Shown piece after piece: positions 1 to 9,183 of a stretch of 64,000 bases of DNA; the first letter of the stretch is position 1; each line of letters begins with the position of its first letter. The notes beneath the pieces are model-generated. The model had not been told where the DNA came from. It was given only the letters and a program-made list of their open reading frames with translations, and ran no database searches. The translations under genes and the position numbers were made by a program. Origin of the DNA: Deltaproteobacteria bacterium (lineage in GTDB: Bacteria > Myxococcota_A > Polyangia > Fen-1088); the NCBI GenBank assembly GCA_016935975.1, contig JAFGPX010000084.1, positions 1 through 64,000 of the forward strand, given 5' to 3'.

Positions 1-15
1 CGGGGCGCGGGAGGT

Positions 16-38
16 GTGGAACCCTCCCAGGGTTCCAC
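16..38. terminator. Perfect hairpin downstream of the GH54 gene
   Basis: Two 10-base arms (GTGGAACCCT and AGGGTTCCAC) flank a three-base loop. The structure lies about 80 bases past the stop of the leftward arabinofuranosidase gene. There is no T-run on the leftward strand, so it could be a weak terminator, an mRNA-stabilising stem-loop or a protein-binding palindrome. Confidence 0.45.
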
Positions 39-115
39 GTTCGGCAGACGGGCCGGAATCCGCCCGAACGGCGACGCGGAGACTTTCACCACGGGCTGCT
101 AGCCCTCGGTGGCCG

Positions 116-1303
116 TCACTGCCCATAGGCCGAGACGATGTTGGCTTGTACAGCGTCGTCGGCCGCATTCGACGAGAAGTGGGTGGTCATGAGCCCTTCG
201 TACCAGTTCCCTTGAGCGCTGTTGCTGTTGTCGCCACCGGTACCGAGGATGATGGCGCCCTCCTTCCTCATGGGATTGTATCTATCGCTGGGGCGCTTTC
301 CCTCGAACGGAGTGTCTAGGGCGCCGGACTGGGCATTGCCGACCTTGATGGCCCAGTGGCCGTCGGGCCACGTCGTGCTCTTCGAGTCGCCCTTGACCAT
401 GGCCGTGATCCATTTGTGGGTGACCGGCTTGTTCTTCTCGTAGGGGCTGTAGTCCCCGGCCCAGAGGCCGTTCTCAAGATCCCCCATGACCCACGGACCG
501 TCGCCGTCCCCCTTGTTCCAGAAGGTGCAATCCCCGAAGTAGACCGCCTCCATCGTGCCTTCGCCGTTGTCCATGCTGTTGGTTTCGGCGTTCCCGTAGT
601 CGAAGCAGCACCCGCTATTGTAGAAGTCGCCGTTGACGATCATGTAGGCCGTCTGAGGGCCATCGCCGGTCGCGGTGCCGTTGGGCGTGTTGTCTCGATA
701 GCCGATACCCGGCGTGATCTTGACGCCGTAGAGGCTATGACCACCGATCGTGACCGGGAGGGCTTTCGCGTTGGCTTCGTTGTCGGGTGTCTTCTTGGCC
801 CCGCCCGCGGGCGCCACCGTGAGATGGTTGCCCTTGCCGGACTGGTCGTAGATGATTGATATGGTGCATGCGTCGTCCCCGCAGGCTGCGTCCTGGGCAG
901 CTGCGTCGGCGAAGCCATCCGCGTCGAACCCGATCTCCGCCGTCGCGCCGCCCGTGCCGCTCTTGCTACCCCCGATTCTGACCTGGTAGAGGTCGCCGTC
1001 GTATGCACTCCGTAGACGCCGAATCGTGCTGTGGGCCGCCACGCATGGGCCGCCGTCTTCTTCGTAGATGTCGCAAGGCAGCTTCGCGGGGTCGAACGTC
1101 TTGCCGCCCGCGCCCGTAGCGCCACCCGAACCCATGGCGCCCCCCGAATCCTGTTGACCGCCCGTGTCGCTCACGCCGCCGCTGCCCGTAGCGCCGCCAC
1201 TAGAAGTCCCCGCGTCTTGGTCCGAGGTCATCGTACATCCCCAAGAGAAGATGCCGAAGACCGCGACCAGCAGGAGTTCATTGGAAAGGCTTCTTGTTCT
1301 CAT
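116..1303 (-). CDS. Secreted GH54 alpha-L-arabinofuranosidase (lipoprotein)
   Basis: Hydrolyses terminal alpha-L-arabinofuranosyl residues from arabinan or arabinoxylan at the cell surface. The start at 1303 has AAGGAGG nine bases upstream and gives a 395-residue protein whose signal peptide ends at Cys23 (lipobox-like FSWGC). A short Gly/Ser/Thr-rich linker follows (about 30-67). From about residue 75 the sequence closely resembles the catalytic domain of fungal AbfB: CDIYE near its start, IIYDQSGKGNHLT, CCFDYGNAET, and a C-terminal GGDNSN. Glu252 (in GTMEAVY) and Asp358 (in GGDNSN) match the known nucleophile and acid/base. The adjacent Cys232-Cys233 matches the rare vicinal disulfide of the fungal enzyme. 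The fungal C-terminal CBM42 is absent; the gene ends right after the catalytic domain. It is divergent from araA, so its product probably feeds that pathway. Confidence 0.93.
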   Translation of the reverse strand: MRTRSLSNELLLVAVFGIFSWGCTMTSDQDAGTSSGGATGSGGVSDTGGQQDSGGAMGSGGATGAGGKTFDPAKLPCDIYEEDGGPCVAAHSTIRRLRSAYDGDLYQVRIGGSKSGTGGATAEIGFDADGFADAAAQDAACGDDACTISIIYDQSGKGNHLTVAPAGGAKKTPDNEANAKALPVTIGGHSLYGVKITPGIGYRDNTPNGTATGDGPQTAYMIVNGDFYNSGCCFDYGNAETNSMDNGEGTMEAVYFGDCTFWNKGDGDGPWVMGDLENGLWAGDYSPYEKNKPVTHKWITAMVKGDSKSTTWPDGHWAIKVGNAQSGALDTPFEGKRPSDRYNPMRKEGAIILGTGGDNSNSAQGNWYEGLMTTHFSSNAADDAVQANIVSAYGQ

Positions 1304-2057
1304 CGAGGCATGCCTCCTTGCATGCGGATAGACAGACTTCGCGGAAGTGAGATTGCCCGAACAGCTGAATCTTGTCACGGCAATCCCTCCGACGAAACGT
1401 GAATCTTTCGCCCGGCAGGCTTGACATCGGGGGCGCTTGTCTGCATCGTCCTACCGCCTGACGGCTAGCGGTCGGGCAATCAGGGCAAGGGCCAGCCCCA
1501 GTTGCGCGAACGCCGTTGGGCGAGGAGAAAAGGATCTCATGGCGTCCCCAGGCGACCCGAACAGCATCGCGAGTGGTGCCGCCCGTGGAGTGGGGGGCGA
1601 TTTCGGTACCGACTTGGCGCGAAGCATCGTCGCTCACACGACCACTGGCAGCGTGCTTGACACATCACTCGTGTACCACCCCAGGTTGGCCAGGGGGCCG
1701 TATTGTGACCCTGTCGAGAACGGGTTCCGGCAACACCCGCTCAACCACCTTGGAAGCACAAGATCCTCCATGCTTGATGCGCTCGGGCAGGCCGGTTCGA
1801 CGGTACCCGCCAAGGTGCGCGGCATCGGCGCGGACACGAAGCGATGTCGTCTGGCGCCAAGTCCGTCTGCCGGCCCGGTCCAGACCGGGCAGAGTGCCAA
1901 GATTGGAAGCATGAGAGCTGTTCGCCGCTCGGCTCGTTCGTGGACACCGAGTTGACGCGCGAGTCCTGAGCCACCAGAATAGTCGCGGTCGTCTTCCTGA
2001 GAAGGCGACCACGTGTTGCCCCAAAACAAAACGAGCAAGGTGTCAAAAGGTGTGAAC
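1304..2057. other. Divergent intergenic region between GH54 and araA
   Basis: About 750 bases with no reading frame I can defend. Open frames exist on both strands but lack recognisable domains, plausible Shine-Dalgarno sites and typical residue composition. The region must contain the promoters of both the arabinofuranosidase gene and the ara operon, and probably an arabinose-responsive operator. I could not identify a specific regulator site beyond the promoter candidate at 1952-1980. Confidence 0.5.
1952..1980 (+). promoter_or_regulatory. Candidate sigma70-type promoter for the ara operon
   Basis: TTGACG (1952-1957) and CAGAAT (1975-1980) are separated by 17 bases and lie 77 bases before the araA start. 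They match the -35 and -10 consensus in five of six and four of six positions. This is inference by eye; in GC-rich DNA such matches can occur by chance. Confidence 0.35.
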
Positions 2058-3560
2058 ATGAACGCTACAAAGCCCCAGGAAGTCTGGTTCTTGACCGGTA
2101 GTCAGGAGTTGTACGGTCAGGAGACGTTGAACAAGGTCGCAGAGCACTCCCGCGAGATCGTGGCGTATCTCGGCGCACCCGGGAGGCTCCCAGTTCAAGT
2201 GGTTTGGAAGCCCACCCTCACGGGGCCAGATGCCATTACACAGATGTGCCTCGAAGCCAATGCGGCATCCGCCTGTGTTGGCGTGATCACCTGGATGCAC
2301 ACGTTTTCACCAGCGAAGATGTGGATTCGTGGGCTCGCGCAGCTCGCGAAGCCGCTGGTGCACCTGCATACGCAATTCAACCGCGAGCTGCCGTGGTCGC
2401 AGATCGACATGGATTTCATGAATCTGAACCAGTCGGCCCACGGCGACCGCGAGTTCGGCTTCATCGCTTCGCGGCTCCGGCTCGAGCACAAGATCGTGGT
2501 AGGCCATTGGCAGGACAGCGATGTCCTCGCGGATCTCGAGAGTTGGTCACGTGTTGCCTGCGCGATCGCCGAATCGCGGAGACTGAACATCGTGCGCTTC
2601 GGCGGCATGAACATGCGCGAAGTCGCAGTGACTGGCGGTGACCGCGTCGAGGCCCAGATTCAGCTCGGCTGGGCCGTCAACGGTTATGCTGTCGGCGACC
2701 TGGTCAAGCGGATTTCCGACGTGAAAGACGCCGACGTCGACCATCTCGTCGAGGAGTATGAGGCAAAGTATGTCGTCGCCCCGGCGCTGCGCAAGGGCGG
2801 CAGCCACCGCGAGAGCCTGCGCGACGCCGCCCGGCAAGAGATCGGAATGCGCGCCTTCCTCACCAGCGGAGGCCACGGGGCGTTCACCACCACCTTCGAG
2901 GACTTGCATGGCCTCAACCAACTCCCTGGCCTTGCCTGCCAGCGTCTGATGGCCGACGGCTACGGATTTGGCGCCGAGGGGGACTGGAAGACGGCAGCGC
3001 TCGTGCGACTAATGAAGGTCATCTCGGCGGGGCGCAAAGGCGGTGTGTCTTTCATGGAGGACTACACCTACCATCTCGTCAAAGGCGAGGAGAGAGTCCT
3101 CGGGGCCCATATGCTCGAAGTCTGCCCCTCGATCACCGACGCGAAGCCTTCGCTGGAGGTTCATCCCCTCGGCATCGGCGGCAAAGCAGATCCCTGCCGT
3201 CTGGTTTTCGATGCGGGGCCTGGGCCGGCAGTCGCCGTCGGTCTCGTCGACATGGGCGGGCGGATGCGGCTGATCGTTCAGGAGGTGGACGTCGTCAAGG
3301 TCGAGCACGCCATGCCGAAGCTGCCCGTGTCGCGGGCGCTTTGGGTGCCACGGCCAGATTTCAGGCGTGGCTGCCAGGCCTGGCTCCTTGCGGGCGGCGG
3401 ACATCACACGTCGTTCAGCCGAGCAGTGACGGCCGAGCAGCTCGAGGATTTGGCTTCCATGCTGGGCGTAGAATGCGTGCGTATCGGACACGGGACAGAT
3501 CTCGGAACACTCAAGAAGGAACTTCGCTGGAGCGACGCCGCTTTCCGGGGCTCTCGGTAG
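2058..3560 (+). CDS. araA: L-arabinose isomerase
   Basis: Cytoplasmic Mn-dependent enzyme converting L-arabinose to L-ribulose, the first step of the bacterial isomerase pathway. The start at 2058 has AAGG seven bases upstream and gives 500 residues, the length of E. coli AraA. Family signatures are clear: EVWFLTGSQELYG at the N terminus, Glu307 (GAEGDW), Glu334 (FMEDYTYH), His351 (GAHMLE) and His450 (GGGHHTSFS). These correspond to the metal-binding and catalytic residues Glu306, Glu333, His350 and His450 of E. coli. It is first gene of a rightward cluster with araD 16 bases downstream. No L-ribulokinase gene follows, although the next pathway step needs one. Confidence 0.97.
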   Translation: MNATKPQEVWFLTGSQELYGQETLNKVAEHSREIVAYLGAPGRLPVQVVWKPTLTGPDAITQMCLEANAASACVGVITWMHTFSPAKMWIRGLAQLAKPLVHLHTQFNRELPWSQIDMDFMNLNQSAHGDREFGFIASRLRLEHKIVVGHWQDSDVLADLESWSRVACAIAESRRLNIVRFGGMNMREVAVTGGDRVEAQIQLGWAVNGYAVGDLVKRISDVKDADVDHLVEEYEAKYVVAPALRKGGSHRESLRDAARQEIGMRAFLTSGGHGAFTTTFEDLHGLNQLPGLACQRLMADGYGFGAEGDWKTAALVRLMKVISAGRKGGVSFMEDYTYHLVKGEERVLGAHMLEVCPSITDAKPSLEVHPLGIGGKADPCRLVFDAGPGPAVAVGLVDMGGRMRLIVQEVDVVKVEHAMPKLPVSRALWVPRPDFRRGCQAWLLAGGGHHTSFSRAVTAEQLEDLASMLGVECVRIGHGTDLGTLKKELRWSDAAFRGSR

Positions 3561-3576
3561 GCATCGCCAACGACAG

Positions 3577-4290
3577 ATGAAGTCGAGCTACGACGAGCTG
3601 AAGGAGACGGCGTGGCGGGCCAACATGGAGATCCCGCGCCGGGGCCTGGCCATCTACACCTTCGGGAACGTCTCGGCGTTCGATGCCCAGCGAGCCGTCT
3701 TCGCGATCAAGCCGAGCGGCGTCGCCTATGAGAGTCTCGCAGCCGCTGACATGGTCATCGTCGACCTCGACGCCAAGGTGGTAGAGGGTAGCCTGCGGCC
3801 CTCTTCCGACACGAAGACCCACGCCGCATTGTACAAAGCCTTTCAAGAGATCGGAGGGATCGTTCACACCCATTCCACCTACGCCACGGCCTGGGCGCAG
3901 GCGCGCATGCCGATCCCCATCTACGGCACGACCCATGCGGATCACCTCGCGGAGGACGTTCCTTGTACGGCGCTCATGACTGCCGATGCGGTCCGTGGAG
4001 ACTACGAAGCCGAGACGGGAACACAAATCATCGAGTGCTTCCGCGCGCGTGATCCGACCCAGACTCCGATGGTCCTGGTTGCGGGGCATGGCCCGTTTGC
4101 GTGGGGCAAGACGGCGGACAAGGCGGTGTACCATGCTGTCGTCCTCGAAGAGCTTGCCAAGATGGCGTCCATCACGCGGGGCCTCGATCCCAATGCAGGA
4201 AGGCTGCCAGAGTACCTCGTCCGCAAGCACTTCGAGCGTAAACACGGGAAAGACGCGTACTATGGACAGACGACCGATACGAAGTTCTAG
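3577..4290 (+). CDS. araD: L-ribulose-5-phosphate 4-epimerase
   Basis: Zn-dependent class II aldolase-family enzyme that interconverts L-ribulose 5-phosphate and D-xylulose 5-phosphate, linking arabinose to the pentose phosphate pathway. The 237 residues compare with 231 in E. coli AraD. Zn ligands are visible as His97 and His99 (IVHTHST) and His171 (AGHGPFAWG). Asp78 (SSDTKTH), Asp122 (HADHLAED) and Tyr229 (DAYYG) match the catalytic Asp76, Asp120 and Tyr229. The gene begins 16 bases after araA without a strong Shine-Dalgarno of its own, so it is probably translated from the same transcript. Confidence 0.96.
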   Translation: MKSSYDELKETAWRANMEIPRRGLAIYTFGNVSAFDAQRAVFAIKPSGVAYESLAAADMVIVDLDAKVVEGSLRPSSDTKTHAALYKAFQEIGGIVHTHSTYATAWAQARMPIPIYGTTHADHLAEDVPCTALMTADAVRGDYEAETGTQIIECFRARDPTQTPMVLVAGHGPFAWGKTADKAVYHAVVLEELAKMASITRGLDPNAGRLPEYLVRKHFERKHGKDAYYGQTTDTKF

Positions 4291-4321
4291 CCACTGGAAC
4301 ACACGAGAGGAAGGGGCAACC

Positions 4322-5866
4322 ATGCGACGAGTATCACAGCTATCGGGACTATCGGGACTGCTAGTGACGGTTTTCGTGTCGACTCGCGCCTTCGCCGAGG
4401 AGCCCACAGACGCTGACGCCCAACAACCTGCTGAAGAACCCCAAGAAGCCACCAAGGCAGAGCAGCCGCTGCCGGTCGCGCCAGCTCCCACAGGAGCTGC
4501 GCCAGCCGCCGCTGTTCCAGCCATCGCAGCCCTCCCGCCGGCCACCAAGCCGAAGGTCGGCGACCTCTCCGTGCACGGATACTTCCGTGGCGGTTGGGGC
4601 GCGAGCAACCAGAAGGGCCGCATGACCTGCTTCGGACTCAGCATCAGTGGGGGATTGAAGTCCAAGTACCGGCTCGGCAACGAATGCGAGCAGTGGGGCG
4701 AGTTGCACATCACGACCGTCGCGTACGTGGGCGAGGATGGCACGGTCGCGAGCCTTCACTTCATGCCGACCGCCTACATACCGACGACCGAAATGGGCTA
4801 TTCTCCGACCGCGGTCACAAACTCCCCGGCCGAATACACAACCGCAACCGGAGCGACTGTGGCCTTCCCCAACCTCTACGCCGACATCCAGGGGATTCCC
4901 TGGCTTTTCGGAGGGACCGCCTGGGTTGGCACACGGTACTACAAGCGTGAGTCTTTCTACATCAGCGACTTCTTCTATTGGAATCCCTCGGGTGTGGGTG
5001 GGGGTATCGAGGACTTCAGCCTCGGTCAGGTCTGGGAGTCGGCCCCGGCCATGTTGAGCGATCTGCGGTTCAGCTATGGCCTCTTCGCGGTCGATGGCCA
5101 GCCAAAGCCGAACGATGCCAGCTCACCGCCGTTCCCGATGAAGTTCGACCTTGGCATTCGCAACGATCTCCAAGTTCGAGGGTTCCGCCCCTACGAGGGC
5201 GGTGAGCTCCAGATCGGATTTCAGTACATCCACAATTGGACCCACAAGGACGATGCCAGTGGCAACACCAACACCCATAGTGGTTGGGGCGTAACTGTCC
5301 AGCATGTACAGGATCTTCTTGGCGGCAACAACAAGCTGGCTTTTCAATATGGCAAAGGTGGAGGAACTGGGTTTGGAACGCTTGCGCGGTTCTACTACCC
5401 CGACTTCTCGCTCTATTGGGGTGAGAGTGAATCGAGGATGCGACTCGTCGATGTGCTCACCATCCAGCCGACCGGCTGGCTTGGTGCGCAGGCCGGCGTC
5501 GTCTGGCAGCGCGACGACATGGGGACCGGAGTGAGCGGGGCCAAGACCGATTGGTACTCTGCCGGCGCACGCCTGAGCTTCGCCGCCACCGAGCACTTGA
5601 AGCTTCTCGCTGAAGCCGGCTATGATCGCATCAAGAAGGACAACGGTTCGGACCCGAGCTATCTTGCCAAGTTCACCATCGCCCCCGCAATTGCCGCAGC
5701 CAGGGGATTCTGGGCTCGCCCGGAGCTGCGCCTCTTTCTCACGATGGCGATGTGGAACGATAATGCTGCAATATCCGGTGTCGATTCGGGCAACATCTAC
5801 AGGGACACCTACCCCAACTATAGGAATGGCTACATTGCCGGCCTCCAAGCCGAGGCGATGTGGTAG
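4322..5866 (+). CDS. LamB-type maltoporin family sugar porin
   Basis: Outer-membrane carbohydrate porin, predicted to pass arabinose or arabino-oligosaccharides to the periplasm. The 514-residue protein starts at 4322 behind GAGGAAGGGG. A signal peptide probably ends near AFA (residue 25). A Pro/Ala/Glu-rich extension (about 26-75) precedes the barrel. Barrel motifs are distinctly maltoporin-like: VHGYFRGGWG, SKYRLGNECE, WVGTRYYKRESF and DFFYWNPSGVGGGIED; E. coli LamB has SKYRLGNECE and a closely matching FYYWDISGPGAG region. The substrate is inferred from the operon (araA, araD, galM), not from the sequence. Sucrose porin ScrY also carries an N-terminal extension, but that one is coiled coil rather than proline-rich. 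Confidence 0.88.
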   Translation: MRRVSQLSGLSGLLVTVFVSTRAFAEEPTDADAQQPAEEPQEATKAEQPLPVAPAPTGAAPAAAVPAIAALPPATKPKVGDLSVHGYFRGGWGASNQKGRMTCFGLSISGGLKSKYRLGNECEQWGELHITTVAYVGEDGTVASLHFMPTAYIPTTEMGYSPTAVTNSPAEYTTATGATVAFPNLYADIQGIPWLFGGTAWVGTRYYKRESFYISDFFYWNPSGVGGGIEDFSLGQVWESAPAMLSDLRFSYGLFAVDGQPKPNDASSPPFPMKFDLGIRNDLQVRGFRPYEGGELQIGFQYIHNWTHKDDASGNTNTHSGWGVTVQHVQDLLGGNNKLAFQYGKGGGTGFGTLARFYYPDFSLYWGESESRMRLVDVLTIQPTGWLGAQAGVVWQRDDMGTGVSGAKTDWYSAGARLSFAATEHLKLLAEAGYDRIKKDNGSDPSYLAKFTIAPAIAAARGFWARPELRLFLTMAMWNDNAAISGVDSGNIYRDTYPNYRNGYIAGLQAEAMW

Positions 5867-5889
5867 CCAGGAGCGCGAGGAGCACAACC

Positions 5890-7056
5890 ATGTTCATGAA
5901 ATTCGTTCTCTCCGTCCTTGCTCTAGCGTTTGCGCCAACGACGATGGCGATGGCCGCCGGACCCACCAAGAAGCCGGATCCCCTGAAGAAGACTACCCCC
6001 TCGGTTACAGAGGCTGTCTTTGGCAGTCTTGCGGACGGCAGAAAGGTCACGCTCTACACGCTGACCAACGCCTCCGGTGCCGAGGCGAGGATCATCAACT
6101 ATGGTGCGATCGTCGTATCGCTGAGAGTTCCGGATCGGCACGGCAAGCTCCGCGACGTGGTCCTCGGCTACGACGATCTTGCGGGGTACCTGAAAGACAA
6201 GGATTTCTTCGGAGCCACCGTCGGCCGCTACGGCAACCGCATCGGTGCCGGCAAGTTCACGCTCGACGGCAAGACCTACCAGCTGGATCTGAACAACGGG
6301 CCCAACCACCTGCACGGGGGTGCACAAGGCTTCTACAAGAAGCTGTGGAAGGCCGAGCCAGTCAAGGGCAAGGCGGAGCCCGGCGTGAAGCTCACGTACG
6401 TGAGCCCGGACGGTGAGCAGGGATATCCCGGCACGCTCACGCTGGCCCTCACCTACACGCTGACCCGCAAGAACGGCCTGCGCATGGACTATGTGGGAAC
6501 GACCGACAAGCCGACCATCCTCAATCCAACCCACCACTCGTACTTCAATCTCAGCGGCGATCCGACGCACAAGATCCTGGACGAGGAGCTCACCATCATT
6601 GCGGACAAGACGACCCCGGTGGATGCGGGCCTGATTCCCACGGGAAAGCTGGCGGATGTCGCTGGCACGCCGATGGATTTCCGCAAGCCCACCGCGATCG
6701 GCGCCCGCATCGACGCCAAGGACGAACAGCTCGGCTTCGGCAAGGGCTACGACCACAACTGGGTCCTACGCAACCCCGGCAAGAAGGTGCGCAAGGTGGC
6801 CGAGCTCCGCGATCCGACCAGCGGCATCGTGATGCAGATCCTCACCGACCAGCCTGGGCTGCAGTTCTATTCTGGCAACTTCCTGAATGGCACCATCCGT
6901 GGGAAAAACGGCGCGGCCTATCAATACCGAACCGCGGTGGTACTAGAAGCGCAGGTCTTCCCGGATGCGCCCAACCACCCCAAATTCCCGAGTGCGGTCC
7001 TCCGGCCCGGTCAGCGCTATCGCCAGACCACGGTCTATCAGTTCTCCACCCGGTAG
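5890..7056 (+). CDS. galM: Secreted aldose 1-epimerase (mutarotase)
   Basis: Interconverts alpha and beta anomers of aldoses such as galactose or arabinose. The start at 5890 has GAGGAG seven to eight bases upstream and gives 388 residues with an N-terminal signal peptide (about 24 residues), so it probably acts in the periplasm. Family motifs are NNGPNHLHGG (His142), NPTHHSYFNLSG (His216, the likely catalytic acid), GKGYDHNWVLR, GLQFYSGNF and VVLEAQ (Glu353, the likely catalytic base). It sits 23 bases after the porin gene. A periplasmic mutarotase would act on sugars as they cross the envelope, before AraA, which prefers a particular anomer. Confidence 0.93.
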   Translation: MFMKFVLSVLALAFAPTTMAMAAGPTKKPDPLKKTTPSVTEAVFGSLADGRKVTLYTLTNASGAEARIINYGAIVVSLRVPDRHGKLRDVVLGYDDLAGYLKDKDFFGATVGRYGNRIGAGKFTLDGKTYQLDLNNGPNHLHGGAQGFYKKLWKAEPVKGKAEPGVKLTYVSPDGEQGYPGTLTLALTYTLTRKNGLRMDYVGTTDKPTILNPTHHSYFNLSGDPTHKILDEELTIIADKTTPVDAGLIPTGKLADVAGTPMDFRKPTAIGARIDAKDEQLGFGKGYDHNWVLRNPGKKVRKVAELRDPTSGIVMQILTDQPGLQFYSGNFLNGTIRGKNGAAYQYRTAVVLEAQVFPDAPNHPKFPSAVLRPGQRYRQTTVYQFSTR

Positions 7057-7140
7057 ACGCAAACACGCGACAGGCACGCCGCAGACGCCGAACTGGAAGT
7101 GACGCCTGGTCTGCCATCGTGCTTTCTCGACCATGATGTC

Positions 7141-9183
7141 CTATTGCGTGTCTGCTTCTGCACGCGCGGATTTGATGGCTTCGGAGAGCCTTGTCAGCAT
7201 TTCTGAGATCCTGTTTGCCCGTGTCTGATCGCCCGCGGATCTCGCCAAGGCAAGCGCATGCTGAAGAGCCCCATTTGCCTCGATCCAGTGCCCCTTCTTC
7301 AGAAGGGCGGAGACCAAATTGTCGAGGTGCTCAACGGCACCGGGGTTCGTCTTCAGCGCCCGACGGTAGTGGAGAATTGCTGCGTCGATCTCTCCCACTC
7401 CCGCAAGCATGACACCAAGGTTGTTGTGCGCGTTCGCGTGTTCGGCGTCAAGTTGCAGCGCTTTCCGGAAATGCCCCATGGCCTCGTCGTGTCGATTCCT
7501 CTTCGCGAGCAGGAGACCAAGGTTGTTGTATGCGTCGGCATATTCTGGGTGAAGCTCCAGTGCTATCCGATAGTGAACCATAGCCTCTTCTATCCGTCCC
7601 GTGCTTGCGAGAAGGTCAGCGACGTTGTAGTGGACCTCCGCGTGATCGGGATGAAGCTCCAATGCTTGCAACAAGTGAGCCATCCCCTCCTCCGGGCGTC
7701 CATTGCGCGCGAGCAGTGCGCCGATGTTGTTGTGCGCGTCGGCTTGACGGGGATTGATCTCCAACGCCCTCCGTAGATGTGTCGCAGCCTCCTCTGCTCG
7801 CCCCATGTCCATGAAAAGAAGGCCGAGGTTGGCGTGGGCATCGGCCTTCTGTGGGTGATGCACAAGTGCCTTCAGCAGATGATCCATGGCCTCGTCGTGT
7901 CGCCCCGTCTCCATGAGCAGAAGACCGAGATGGGTGTACGCCATCCAGCAGCTCGCGTTCCTGGACATCGTGGTGCGATACAGGGTCTCGGCGTCGGAAT
8001 ACATGTGGCTCTGTTTCCAGCTCAGCATGGAGAGGACGAGAAGCAGGGTGCCCGGGACCGCGGGGCGGAGCCAGCGCAACGACGTGCCCTTCAGCTGATC
8101 CGTTGCCTTTGCGAGACAGGCGGCTGCGACCGTTATCGGCGCTATGGTGGCCAGGTACTGGAAGTGGTCAGCCACATATGAATACGCGAACGGGTAGACG
8201 TTGAAGAACCCCAACGCGGGGAAAAGCGTGATCACGAACAGGAGCAGCACCGCAAGGGGCGTCCTTGAGCGGTGCCGCAGTACCCAGAACGGGCCCGCGA
8301 AGAGGACAAGCGCGGCCGGGAACAAGTACTGCCTCACGTCGATGGAGTCCATGGACCAACGGGGGTAGATGAAGATCAGGTTGGCAGGCCAGACGAGTTT
8401 GTAGATGTAGAACCAGACTGCGCGGCCGGCGACAAGGCAGCGTTCAGCGAAGGTGAGGTCGAACCCGCCGCCTGCTGCACCGATGAATGCTCGTTCCACC
8501 CAGGCCGTGAACAAGCCCGAGATTGCCCCTATGACAAAGAATGGGGTCAACGGCATGACGTCCCGCCTCAACGACACAGTCCCCCGCTTCCACCAAAAAA
8601 CCACGAGGAGCGCAGCGGGCAGGGTGGCGATCGCGCTCTTGGCAAGCAACCCGAGGGCAAACAGCAGCAGAGCCGTGGCATAGTGTCTTGTCTCCCGGTT
8701 GTCGTCAAAGCTCAGGTACGCCAGGGCAGCGGCGATGTAGAGAACACCGGAGAGTGTGTTCTTCAGTTCGGTTATCCATGCTACCGATTCGACCATCACA
8801 GGGTGAAGCGCGAATATCCCCGCCGCGAGCCACGCTCCACGGATTCGCAGTCTTCCTAGGACTGCAACCAGGAGTAGTGCAGAGGTCGAGTGAAGCAGGA
8901 TGTTGAGCAAATGGTAGCCGACTGTGGATTCGCCCCAGAGACGGTATTCCAGCCAGAAGACCGTATGCACCAGCGGGTAGTACTGCTGCGTGGCCCCAAG
9001 CTGCGTCCAGATACTCGCGAGACCTGCGACCGAGCGGAGAGTAGGCTTCGTCATGTGCGCAGCGTCGTCCCAGACCGGCTGGCCATTCCACGCCGGTTGG
9101 TAGGCGAGGAACGTTGCTGCGACCAGTAGCAACGCAAACGCCCAATCACGGTTTTTCCAGAAGTGCTGGGCGGCTTTCGGCAT
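7141..9183 (-). CDS. TMTC-like polytopic membrane protein with TPR repeats
   Basis: The 680-residue protein starts at 9183, where CAGGAG lies nine bases upstream; the frame stays open much further upstream but without protein-like sequence. The N-terminal half has around ten hydrophobic segments and the motifs WNGQPVWDDAAH, YYPLVHTVFWLEYRLWG, FALHPVMVESVAWITELKN and LAKSAIATLPAALL. These mark the GT-C-like family related to eukaryotic TMTC proteins and bacterial dolichyl-phosphate-mannose-type transferases. The C-terminal half has about eight consecutive 34-residue TPR units (for example HYRIALELHPEYADAYNNLG). The first-loop Asp residues of DDAAH resemble the acidic pair of GT-C enzymes. Lipid-linked sugar transferase activity is an inference. 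It converges on galM and looks independent of the ara operon. Confidence 0.82.
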   Translation of the reverse strand: MPKAAQHFWKNRDWAFALLLVAATFLAYQPAWNGQPVWDDAAHMTKPTLRSVAGLASIWTQLGATQQYYPLVHTVFWLEYRLWGESTVGYHLLNILLHSTSALLLVAVLGRLRIRGAWLAAGIFALHPVMVESVAWITELKNTLSGVLYIAAALAYLSFDDNRETRHYATALLLFALGLLAKSAIATLPAALLVVFWWKRGTVSLRRDVMPLTPFFVIGAISGLFTAWVERAFIGAAGGGFDLTFAERCLVAGRAVWFYIYKLVWPANLIFIYPRWSMDSIDVRQYLFPAALVLFAGPFWVLRHRSRTPLAVLLLFVITLFPALGFFNVYPFAYSYVADHFQYLATIAPITVAAACLAKATDQLKGTSLRWLRPAVPGTLLLVLSMLSWKQSHMYSDAETLYRTTMSRNASCWMAYTHLGLLLMETGRHDEAMDHLLKALVHHPQKADAHANLGLLFMDMGRAEEAATHLRRALEINPRQADAHNNIGALLARNGRPEEGMAHLLQALELHPDHAEVHYNVADLLASTGRIEEAMVHYRIALELHPEYADAYNNLGLLLAKRNRHDEAMGHFRKALQLDAEHANAHNNLGVMLAGVGEIDAAILHYRRALKTNPGAVEHLDNLVSALLKKGHWIEANGALQHALALARSAGDQTRANRISEMLTRLSEAIKSARAEADTQ

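Noticed and set aside
1657-1680. TTGACA upstream of araA as a promoter
   Set aside because: No acceptable -10 hexamer at 16-18 bases; it is about 400 bases from the start.
1437-1955. 172-codon rightward frame in the GH54-araA gap
   Set aside because: No ribosome site, no recognisable domain, and it lies where divergent promoters must be.
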